Positions 55,623 through 64,000 of a DNA stretch of 64,000 nt are shown piece after piece (position 1 is the first letter of the stretch; the number at the start of each line of letters is the position of its first letter). The stretch spans positions 1,550,001 through 1,614,000 of the forward strand of contig OZ237738.1 in the NCBI GenBank assembly GCA_965178125.1, read 5' to 3'. The stretch comes from Bilabrum cf. latius. Taxonomy: Eukaryota; Bigyra: Bicosoecida; Bigyra; Bicosoecida. The position numbers and the translations under genes are program-made. The notes beneath the pieces are model-generated. The model saw nothing but the letters and a program-made list of their open reading frames with translations, did no database searches and was not told the DNA's origin.

Positions 55623-58600
55623 ATGAATTATCCACCGCCTTGCTTTGCTCGAACTCTGGAGTAGTTCCTTGGCAAAGGGACCGCGATAGTATCGCTGGCA
55701 CTTGCAGTTGAGCAGAGCAAGGATTCTGTGCCAGGCAGCGCGGCAGATTCCAGAACAGTAGGCGGCGGCACGCAAGAAACAAAATCGCGAAGACATATTG
55801 GGCGGCGAAAACCTGCTATTTCAGATGAACAGTTTGCGAGCTGGCTTGATTCCACGCAGTGCGTTCAAATGCGTACTGTAGATGCTGAATCCAACAGAGT
55901 AGGAGGCAGTGTAGCGAATTCGGTTAGATACGCTGTGGCTGAATCTATATATAGTGACTACATGAACGTGCTTGCGTTCGGATTTGCGGACCGCTCGAAG
56001 AGGAATGTCAAGAAACCGAAGGCAGCAGAAGACGTCTAGGCAAAGTCGGTCAAAGCACATAGTAGGGCAGAGATTGAGGGCGCAATAGAGTCGACACAGC
56101 GAAATTTAGAAGCATCGGGTCCTACCCATGCAGCATCGTGGATAACCGGGTCTTCTATGTGGCGCGAGCTTGCCCGGCGCACACCGCAGCAAGTGCTTCC
56201 GAAGCTGCTGAGTGGTTGGAGTATATTTGAGCCTGTTCAGATACCTGAAGTGTCACCGAAGGATCAAATCAATGAGGACACTATAGCGTTAGGTTTGCGG
56301 TGCCCTGCAGTACAAGTGTGCGGGCCCCCGCTGGCGTGGATGGCACAACACCGATACTCCAGCCGGCCGCCGATACTGCCGCTGTGCCGCACAGCTTCTC
56401 TCAATACTGGAGGGGTGACTGGCGCTGATACCAGTTGTGCTCATGGTTCGCATGCTTGTACAAGTATAGGCATGGCTGCTGCTGTAGAGTGTGTGGCAGA
56501 CTCTAGTGCAGGTGCAGGTGCAGGTGCAGGTGCAGGTGCAGGTGCAGGTGCAGGTGCAGGTGCAGGTGCAGGTGCAGGTGCAGGTGCAGGTGCAGGTGCA
56601 GGTGCAGGTGCAGGTGCAGGTGCAGGTGCAGGTGCAGGTGCAGGTGCAGGTGCAGGTGCAGGTGCTGGTGCTGGTGCTGGTGCTGGTGCTGGTGCAGGTG
56701 CTGGTGCTGGTGCTGGTGCTGGTGCTGGTGCTGGTGCTGGTGCTGGTGCTGGTGCTGGTGCTGGTGCTGGTGCTGGTGCTGGTGCTGGTGCTTGTTCAGT
56801 TGCTGGTGCTGGTGCTTGTTCAGTTGCTGGTGCTTGTTCAGTTGCTGGTGCTTGTTCAGTTGCTGGTGCTGGCGCAGGTCACGCACAGCTCGGCCAATAG
56901 CTAGTAAGCCGAATTTCCTCAGCAACGAATCGCAAGTCCACGGGCCCTGCGGGTCACCAGCGGCTGATCGAGCCCCGCGCATTCATGCATGCTGCTCGCT
57001 TCCGGGCAGCAGCCGGCCTGGACTCGAGCCATATCCTGGTCCGCATGGCCGTCCTCCGTCGGTAGCACATGGAGATGAGCAAAGCTGGCATTCCACTGAC
57101 CAAGGCTGTCCGCTAGCAGCCCGACGCGGGCTCATCGAGAGCACAACAGCATATCCAGGTGCACGTGGACACGCCGCAGGAGATACTGGCACGCAGCATT
57201 TTCGCAGCTGCCCTTCCAACCAGTGATGGAAACCGCTGTCCATTGCCCCGGAGGCTCCGATCCGCCCTCGGTGTGCTCGAGTAGCTAATCTAGCGCGCCG
57301 AGAACTTCCAGGCTGAGGCACCGGGCATGCTTGCCCGGCTGTGCCCTGCCATGCTTGACTCCACCCCGCCCAACAAACTGCCCACGGGGCTCACCGCAGC
57401 ACCGCTTGGCTCGGAAAACACGAGTGCTTCGCAGTTGGAGGCAGGTGCCGGGGCAAGTCGCTTGGGGTCTCCACAGCCAGGATCCAAACGCCGCCTATCA
57501 CGCCACTTCAGTCGAATCGAGTAGCGCCCCGCCAAACGAGCCCGTGTATCGCTGGGCCAGACCCGTGGCAAGGCTATGCTGCGAGCCGGGCTCGAGTCGG
57601 AGTCGCCTGCCCTCGCACTGCAGCCGAGCCAGGTGCAACAGTTCATCTGCCAAGTCATGGCCAAGGTGGTGCCTTCTGTGGCGTGGGGAGGCGGCAAGTG
57701 CAGGTCGTTGCTGTTGCGCCGAGTGGCTGACTTGGTCAAGCTGAACCACCACGATGCTGTTCCCATCGATGCGCTTCTACAGGGGATTCCCACAGATGGA
57801 ATGGACTGGCTAGAAGGTGGACGCTCTGTTCGAGGCCAGGGCCCAGCAGGTGCACTGCTTCATCAGTCCCTCGCTCGGTGCTGGATGTCGTGGCTGCTGC
57901 GCGGGCTCGCCATTCCACTGATCCGGTCACACTTCTACGCAACGGAAGGTGATGGTCAGCGGGGCAGGCTCCTGTTCTATCGCAAATGCGACTGGGCACG
58001 GGTGCAATCTGAAGGTATAGAATCAACGGTACGCAAGCTGCAGCTGCGGCGTTTGGGGGCTAGCAGCAGCGCGATCACTCCTGCCGGTCCACTCAGACGG
58101 TCTTCAACAGCGCCAGCAGCTGGCACTCGACAGCAGTCCGGGCCTGACCTATTCGCGCTACCTGCCCCACCCCTCGGTCTGGCGGTCATGCGACTCGTCC
58201 CCAAGCAGCGGGGCTGGCGGCCAGTGGCGAACCTGGCCAACAAGAGGGCGATCCCTCAGGCCGCACTCACAAGGGATGCAGCAGCTGCAGCCCGGCGGCT
58301 GGGCGCTGGCCATGCCCTCGACCGGTCTTCAAGCCAGCGCAGCGGTGCTGCTCGCAGCCCCCGCTAGAGCACGATGTCCATCAACTCGCAACTGCGGCAG
58401 GCCTACGAAGTTCTCACATCTTTGAGAAGGGGGCACCCGGGGCTGTTTGGCAGCAGCGTGTTCGGGTACCAGGACGCGACGGAGGCCCTCGGTCGGCTGA
58501 GGCAGGGACTACGGGGGACTGGCCCTCAGACAAGGATTGCGGGAGTTGCTGCCGATGTGCAAGCGTGCTATGATTCTATGAAGCACCCTCTTCTGCTTGA

Positions 58601-60908
58601 TGTGATTGCGTCGAGCCTCAGGTCTTTCTTGCAAGGGCCAGAGGATCCAGCTGTGCTGACTGCTACCCGCAGCGGTTCTCCTACTGAGGTAAAGCCCGCA
58701 TCGTCTTTGGCATCGTCATCGTCCTCATCTGCATCAAGTGGTTCAGGAGCGGCGAAGCCATCGGCAATGGCACAAGGTGCATCGACAGGGGGTCAGAGCG
58801 ACGAATCGCCACCAGCCCACACGTGGCGCAAGCTCCCGCTCAGATGGCGACTGGCCCTCAAGCAAGACCCCCTGTCGCCGCAGCAGAAGGCTGTCTGGGA
58901 CAAGCTGCACTCAAAAACAGTTCCGCTCGAGGCGCAAACGCAGCAGGTGCCCGTATCCGTGCGGGCAGTCTCTGTTATTGAGCCCGACATGCGGGGAGGT
59001 GCGCAGCCAGTATGCAGGGTGCGGCAGCGAACCATCGCTGGCCCGTTGTTCGGGCACCGGGCCCTGTCGCCAGGAGCACTGGCAGTGTGGAGGAGCGGGG
59101 GACTGCGTGACGGGGCCATCTTGAGCGACATGCCGCCGCGATGGCCCATCCCGCTATCAAGGACGGCACGAGACATGGATGCACATGCCAGGTCTCACGT
59201 GGTGTCCCTGGGCGGGGCTCTCTTCCACCAGCGGAATGGCGTGCCGCAGGGCTCCGTGGTGAGCACGCTGCTGTGCAACTTATACTATGGGCGCATTGAG
59301 AGGGGTGCTATCCTGCCTCAGATTGCGGAGTGCATGAGGAGAGAGCAGAGCAAGGTGCAAGCGGCCAAGTAGGGGTGGCGTGTAGTGGCGCTGCTAATGA
59401 GACTGACAGATGACTGGCTACTGCTGACGAACTGCCAACCAGTGGCAAACTGCTTCAAGCAACTAGTTGAAAAAGGATATCCTCTCGCTGGTTGTCAATG
59501 CAAGAAGAGCAAAACAGTGGTGGTCTCCGCCGATTACCCTGCCGCCTCCGCCAGGCGATACGGTGCAGCCAGCCGCATTCCGTGGTGCGGGCTGTCCATT
59601 CAATGCGATGGCGGGCTTGGGGTGCGACAGGACTTGCGGCGCCTGGTCGGCGACGAGGCCGCCGCACGGCTGCATAGCAATAGGAGAGAAGACCAAGCGC
59701 GGGCTGCAGTTGCCGGGAATGCCTCTTTACCGGAGGGAATATCGTCTCGCCCCGCTCCTGCCATCGAGGCTTCAACCACGCTGAGCGAAGCGATACTCGG
59801 TGACCCCGCAAGCATGCTGCGCAAGTACGCAGACGGCTACATCAGGCCCTGGAGACGGCCCCTTTTTCTTGATCCCACTGCTCACGGCATCCGGGAGACG
59901 CTACTAAACGCGGGAGAAATTGCCGCGCTGGCGGTGGCAAAGCTGATCGCCATCGTGCGCCGTTGTCCGCATGCAGTCCGCGCACGGGTTGGCAGCGAGC
60001 ACCTGAGCGATGCCATTGTGCACATGGCCGCTGTGCTAGCATCGGTTAGTGAGAAATGCGTCAAACTGCGCAAGGGCCCGCGGTCTGATCATCGCAACGG
60101 ACGGCGGGCGATACCAACCCAGCAGCCGGCTATGGACGATTCTGAAGGGGCCTCAGTTGCCAGCTCGGTGTCCCTGTCAGACGACGTGGCAGAGTAGCAG
60201 GACGGCCAGGAGTAGAACGGCGAAGTCGACCAGCCACCGCAACCGCTGCTACTGTGCGGTGCGCACTTGGCATGGTGCTTCACGACAGGCGACTTGGTGC
60301 CCGCAGTGAGGCTACCATGTGCCAGCAAAGATTCTTCTTCGGCCGCAACCAGCGAGCAACTTGCAGGGTCAGGATCGGAAGCACAGTATGCTGCCGTTCT
60401 AGGAGCAGCCCTGGGCGTCAAGCCGGGCCGCATGAACCGCGAGCTTGCTGCTGCTGCAGTGCATGGCACTTAGGGTGGACCCACTGACCCATAGTCGTTT
60501 CCAGTAGCTGCTGGTATCGGTCCGTCTACTGTTGCTGGTCTCGTGCACAGCGTTGCTACATTTGCCGGTGCAGCTGTGTGCGCGTCAGCTCCACTCCATG
60601 CAGCCCGCAGCGCGCACGGTTTTCTTCTCGCTGCAGGCAAGCACAAGCTCTCCGTGGTCAAGGAGCGCCTGCTGGCGCCCAGTGTGGCCCTTGCCGCTCG
60701 GGAGGACGTCTGCACGGATTTCGTCTGGGCTGTGCGTGCTGCATGTGGGGATGCATCGGAATGTAGCGCAGTCGTGGCGAGCATGCTCTCGGTGGCGGCA
60801 GCAAAGAAGAGAACGCCATCCCAATCAGAAGAAGCAGCAGCAGCATCATCAGCTGCAGAAACCAGCTGTAGGCCCGAGGGACTAGCCCAGTGTATCCGGT
60901 GGACTTGA
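55623..60908 (+). CDS. TERT: Telomerase reverse transcriptase
   Basis: 1761 aa, intronless, adds telomere repeats using an RNA template. The TEN domain (1-250) has NVLAFGFAD and the hallmark QVCGPPL. An Ala-Gly dipeptide repeat (about 293-415) links it to the RNA-binding domain (VPSVAWGGGKCRSLLLRRV; T motif IPLIRSHFYATE). RT motifs: 1/2 MRLVPKQRGWRPVANL; A VAADVQACYDSM with catalytic Asp (about 979); B' GVPQGSVVSTLLCNLYYG; C MRLTDDWLLL with the Asp pair (59407-59412); E IPWCGLSIQ. The A-to-B' distance is about 220 residues. A thumb-like region with Ala/Ser-rich inserts follows. Fourteen in-frame TAGs include 55662 in the TEN domain and 59370 between motifs B' and C. TGA at 60906-60908. ATG 55623 is the first Met before FARTLEQFL. 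Confidence 0.95.
56503..56872 (+). repeat. Hexanucleotide microsatellite GGTGCA/GGTGCT within TERT
   Basis: About 60 copies of a 6-bp unit. The first half is pure GGTGCA, the second half mostly GGTGCT, and the end has GCTTGTTCAGTT interruptions. It keeps the frame and codes for an Ala-Gly dipeptide repeat between the TEN and RNA-binding domains. Confidence 0.95.
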
Positions 60909-60979
60909 CTACACACTGCCGCTTCCAGTCTACCAACCACTTGCATACGTCTAGTCGCACCACAAATTGAGAGCCGGCA
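60909..60979. other. Short convergent spacer
   Basis: Only 71 bp separate the TERT stop from the BUD13 stop on the other strand, so their 3' UTRs probably overlap. Confidence 0.5.
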
Positions 60980-62008
60980 TCACATCCCAGCAGCCCCCAT
61001 CCTGTAGGCAGCCGCCGACTTGCTCCTCTTGGCCGCCGCCTGCGCCATGACCCTCCGCTCAAACCCGTTGCTGCGATCAACGCCGTCCCATAGGGCCCCG
61101 GGGAGGATCCCAAATCGATTTGGCGGCGGCATTCCCGTCCATCTCCGCTTCAGCTGCGGCCTGGACTGGCTGGAGGCTGCATCACCAGCGCCTGTCTGCA
61201 TGGCCAGCAAGGGCGCCATGGGGTCTTCGGCTCTGACCACCTCTGCGCGGGCCCGCTCCGATGACGCTGTCTCACCAAGCCGCGCCATTCGGATTCCAGA
61301 TCCACTCTAGCCTCCCCCTGCCCCGCCCGTGCCCAACCGCACCTCAACTATGCCCTCCTCGCGGTTGGAAGCAGCCGCCTTGGCTCGCTCCTCCGCCTCC
61401 CGCAGCTGAGCGGCACCAGTTCTTGCCGCAACTGCGCGTGCCCGCTCTTCGGCATCAGCCCTAGCCTTTTCCAACGCTCTGTTCTTTGTAGCGGACTCTA
61501 GATCGATTTTTTTCCCGCTGGCATCACGAAACACGGTTCGTTGGGCTTGATCAGCTGCACTGCTGGGAGGCTGCGACGATGAAGAGTTTGGTCTTACCTC
61601 CTCCTCATCATCATCGGAATCAAATCGAGAGGCAACATTCCCGACAGCGGCGCCGGCAACGCTGTCCTCGTCGCTGTCGAACCTGCTCGCAGGTGCTTGA
61701 ACGGCAGGCTCCTCCTCATCAGAATCAGAGTCAAATCGTGACTGGAGCAAAGTTGCGCTCTTTGATTGCCCTGCTCCGTTTTCCTCATCGTCAGAATCAA
61801 ATCTGCTTGCGGCCTACGTTCCAGATCCTAGTTTTATTGATTCCAACTGCCCTACTCCAATGGAAGCAACATTACTCTGACTACCACGACGTCGCTTACT
61901 CCTCGAGCTAGACGTCGGCTGGACAGACGCCCTCTTCCTCCCAATCTAAATCTGTTCTTCGCCATCCATTCCCAGGGTTGGATGTGTCTGCACCAGCACA
62001 TCCCTCAT
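60980..62008 (-). CDS. BUD13: BUD13-like pre-mRNA splicing factor
   Basis: 342 aa. BUD13 (Cwc26) is part of the RES complex that stabilises the activated spliceosome and retains unspliced RNA. The C-terminal block NRFGILPGALWDGVDRSNGFE is the family signature, and TVFRDASGKKIDLE is the other conserved stretch. The N-terminal half has several SRFDSD repeats with acidic runs. In-frame TAGs are at 61946, 61814 and 61307; the last lies between the acidic/charged region and the conserved C-terminus, so stopping there would remove the domain that defines the protein. TGA at 60980-60982. ATG 62008 is the first Met; the frame is open to a TAA about 80 bp upstream without another Met. Confidence 0.9.
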
Positions 62009-62102
62009 GACTTGGGACGGATTCGGAGCACACTCGAATCTTCGGGGACGTGGGTTCCACTGCGCTAAACTACAGATTTTCTATTAAACGGTTGATTGAG
62101 GT
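62009..62102. promoter_or_regulatory. Bidirectional promoter region (94 bp)
   Basis: Separates the divergent ATGs of BUD13 (62008) and the HAD-IGPD fusion gene (62103). The AT-rich stretch ATTTTCTATTAAAC lies 15-30 bp before the latter's ATG. Confidence 0.45.
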
Positions 62103-63755
62103 ATGGTTTCTTTATATGCTGGTGTCGATGCCGTGTTGCTTGACATGGATGGGGTTCTGGTGGAGGTCGCTGATTCCTACCGGGCTGCGATCGTAGGGAC
62201 AGCAAAAGAGTTCGGTGTTACAGTCACAATGAAAGATATCGACGCAGCGAAGGCCAAAGGAGGTGCTAATAATGACTGGGTTCTGTCTCGACGGCTCATT
62301 CTTGGCGACGAAAAGGCTGCCGATGCCACATAGACTCCCACGATTGACGACGTCACAGCTGTATTCGAGAGGTTGTACCAGGGGGAAGGCGGCAAGCCTG
62401 GCTTGAAATCGTTGGAATAGCCTCTAGTACCGCGCGCGCTGCTACAGCAGCTCTTGGATCGCACTAGTGGGCGTGTATGCGTAGTTACCGGTCGTCCCCG
62501 CGCGGACTGCGCGGAAGCGATGGCTCGCTTCGGCTGGGACTCCCTCATCCCATCCGAGAGCTGGGTCTGCATGGAAGACGGCCCACCTAAGCCGGACCCA
62601 TTTCCGATCAACCGAGCCCTAGAAATCCTCAGCAAGCGCGGCCCAGCGGCCTTGCTGCCCTCCCGCGTGGCCATGGTTGGAGACACGGTGGATGACGTGG
62701 TGGCGGCCAGGAAGGCCGGAGTGCGGGCCATTGGGGTGCTCACACCTGCTGCTGCGTATGAGGATTCTGGCAAGGAGGGTGCAGCGGGAGGCAAGCAGTC
62801 GGACACTCGATCCATTCTGGAGGGGGAAGGGGCAGAGGCGGTGCTGCTGCCCGGGCTGGCGGGCTTGCCCGAGCTGCTCGAGAGCCGGCCCTCTAGCGGT
62901 GGCATCTTCGAGGGGCAGGGTGGTGGCGATGCCGATGCGGTGCTCCGTGAGTTGCTGGGAGGAGGAGTAGGAGCAGGTGCGGGTCCTGCAGCCAGCGGGG
63001 CGGGGGCTTCCGGTGCGCCCCCACCCCCGCAGCCCCCGGCAGCCGCACTGGCGGGGGCAGGGCCCACAGGAGATCCCGAGAGGACACTGGCCGCCCTGCG
63101 GGTCAGAGCCAAGGCGATCGCAGCCTGCCCGCCGTCAGCTCCCGAGTGGGTGGCCAGGCACGGGTTCGTCCCTCGAGAGGGTTCGTGCACTCGTCACACC
63201 AAGGAGACCAGCATTTCTGCGTGGGTGCGGCTGGACGGGAGCGGCTGGTCAGCAGTCTCGACAGGCCTCGGTTTCCTGGACCACATGATCGGGGCCATGG
63301 CCAAGCACGGGCGCATGGACGTGCAGCTGCTATGCAAGGGGGATCTCTGGATCGACGACCACCACACCGCGGAGGATTGTTCCCTGGCCCTGGGGGAGGC
63401 CATGGACCGGGCCCTCGGTGCCAGGAAGGACATCACGCGGTGGGGCAGCGCCATGTGCCCCCTGGACGAGTCGCTGGCCCGCGCCGTGGTGGACGTGTCC
63501 TCACGGCCCTATGCGCACGTGGCTCTGGATCTGCAGCGGGACAGCGTGGGAGCCATCAGCTGCGAGATGCTGTCCCACTCGCTCGAGTCCCTCCTCACGG
63601 CTGCTCGTCTGACCGCGCACGTGGATGTGCTGCGGGGGTCCAACGACCACCACAAGGCCGAGGCTAGCTTCAAGGCGGTCGGGGTGGCACTCCGCACTGC
63701 CTTCAAGCGAGACGAAGGCGCGGGTGTTCCCAGCACGAAGGGCGTGCTGGCGTAA
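62103..63755 (+). CDS. HAD phosphatase fused to imidazoleglycerol-phosphate dehydratase
   Basis: 550 aa. The N-terminal half is a HAD phosphatase of subfamily IA (motif I LLDMDG, VVTGRPR, KPDP, MVGDTVDDVVAARK). After an Ala/Gly/Pro linker the C-terminal 200 residues are imidazoleglycerol-phosphate dehydratase of histidine synthesis, with the metal-binding pairs GFLDHM, DDHHTAED and SNDHHKAEASFKA and the end PSTKGVL. The fusion suggests that the HAD part may supply the histidinol-phosphatase step, but it lacks the zinc-loop cysteines of E. coli HisB and belongs to another HAD class. TAGs at 62331-62333 and 62418-62420 lie inside the HAD cap and must be read. It ends in TAA at 63753-63755. Confidence 0.92.
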
Positions 63756-63943
63756 CGGGGGTATGCCGATGCAGAAAGCGTGTGGATCAATGCTGGCTGC
63801 TTATGGAGCCCGTGCTGAATACGCTTGGTCAACAAATCAGTTTATTTTACTTGTTTGCTCCATGTAAGCATGCTGAGTCAAAGCATTGCTGGCCCCAAGT
63901 CATGAGTCATGATCGATTCCGGAATCCGGATGGCCCGGGCACG
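63756..63943. other. Convergent intergenic region
   Basis: 188 bp without a visible gene, between the fusion gene and a possible minus-strand gene end. Confidence 0.4.
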
Positions 63944-64000
63944 TCACTTGCCCGCCCCTGCCCCTGCCCCTGCCACCGCCGCGGCCTTTGCAAGCGCCTC
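63944..64000 (-). CDS. Possible C-terminus of a minus-strand gene (partial)
   Basis: The minus frame reads EALAKAAAVAGAGAGAGK and ends in TGA at 63944-63946. Composition fits the low-complexity ends of the other genes here. The rest lies outside the window, so this is only a suggestion. Confidence 0.3.
   Translation of the reverse strand, partial: EALAKAAAVAGAGAGAGK

Noticed and set aside
56503-56872. Hexamer array as a telomere-like repeat or CRISPR array
   Set aside because: It is a short in-frame microsatellite coding for Ala-Gly within TERT. There are no spacers, and the unit is not a usual telomere repeat.
26-63755. UAG as leucine, or as a leaky stop with readthrough
   Set aside because: Five paralogue pairs and one repeat unit show Gln opposite TAG, against a single Leu (32876). 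Readthrough would not explain up to 20 TAGs per gene together with complete absence of TAG as a final stop.

Overview
This window is GC-rich nuclear DNA from a unicellular eukaryote with a compact genome. It carries eukaryote-only genes (telomerase reverse transcriptase, the cohesin loader SCC2/NIPBL, the splicing factor BUD13). It has short GT-AG introns of about 90-180 bp with GTGAG or GTAAG donors, and one longer intron. Neighbouring genes often start within 100-170 bp of each other. I cannot place the lineage from this sequence alone.

The main result concerns the genetic code. Nearly every gene is broken by in-frame TAG codons, about 116 in total, while TAA and TGA never occur inside a gene. 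No gene ends in TAG: every complete gene ends in TGA, or in two cases TAA. Two long paralogous genes in inverted orientation allow codon-by-codon comparison. In five well-conserved places TAG in one copy faces CAG (Gln) in the other, and a protein tandem repeat adds a sixth TAG/CAG pair. I therefore read all genes with UAG = Gln and UAA/UGA = stop. The coordinates below run through the TAGs.

Layout. 26-1231 (-): GH10 xylanase. 1350-5200: a tandem array made of a small membrane/coiled-coil gene plus duplicated 3' ends of SCC2. 5201-15482 (-): SCC2/NIPBL-like cohesin loader, about 3200 aa, with a tRNA-Thr(UGU) inside its second intron. 15940-17829 (-): sulfatase. 18754-26489 (+) and 35806-29087 (-): an inverted pair of giant membrane proteins with two phosphate-binding-protein-like domains, a Cys-rich region and about nine membrane segments. 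26967-28862 (+): coiled-coil/PH-like protein. 36111-37929 (-): PrsW-type intramembrane protease. 38169-45785 (-): 2.5 kaa disordered repeat protein. 45952-47677 (+): fumarase. 47812-48918 (-): phosphoglycolate-phosphatase-like HAD enzyme. 49112-49387 (+): small membrane protein. 49510-51797 (-): probable seven-TM protein of LU7TM type. 51918-55457 (+): organellar translation factor IF-2. 55623-60908 (+): TERT. 60980-62008 (-): BUD13. 62103-63755 (+): HAD phosphatase fused to imidazoleglycerol-phosphate dehydratase (histidine synthesis). The window ends in the tail of a further minus-strand gene.

The genes are not an operon. Together they show housekeeping functions (chromosome cohesion, telomere maintenance, splicing, organellar translation, TCA cycle, photorespiratory-type phosphate removal, histidine synthesis) beside secreted hydrolases and surface/membrane proteins.
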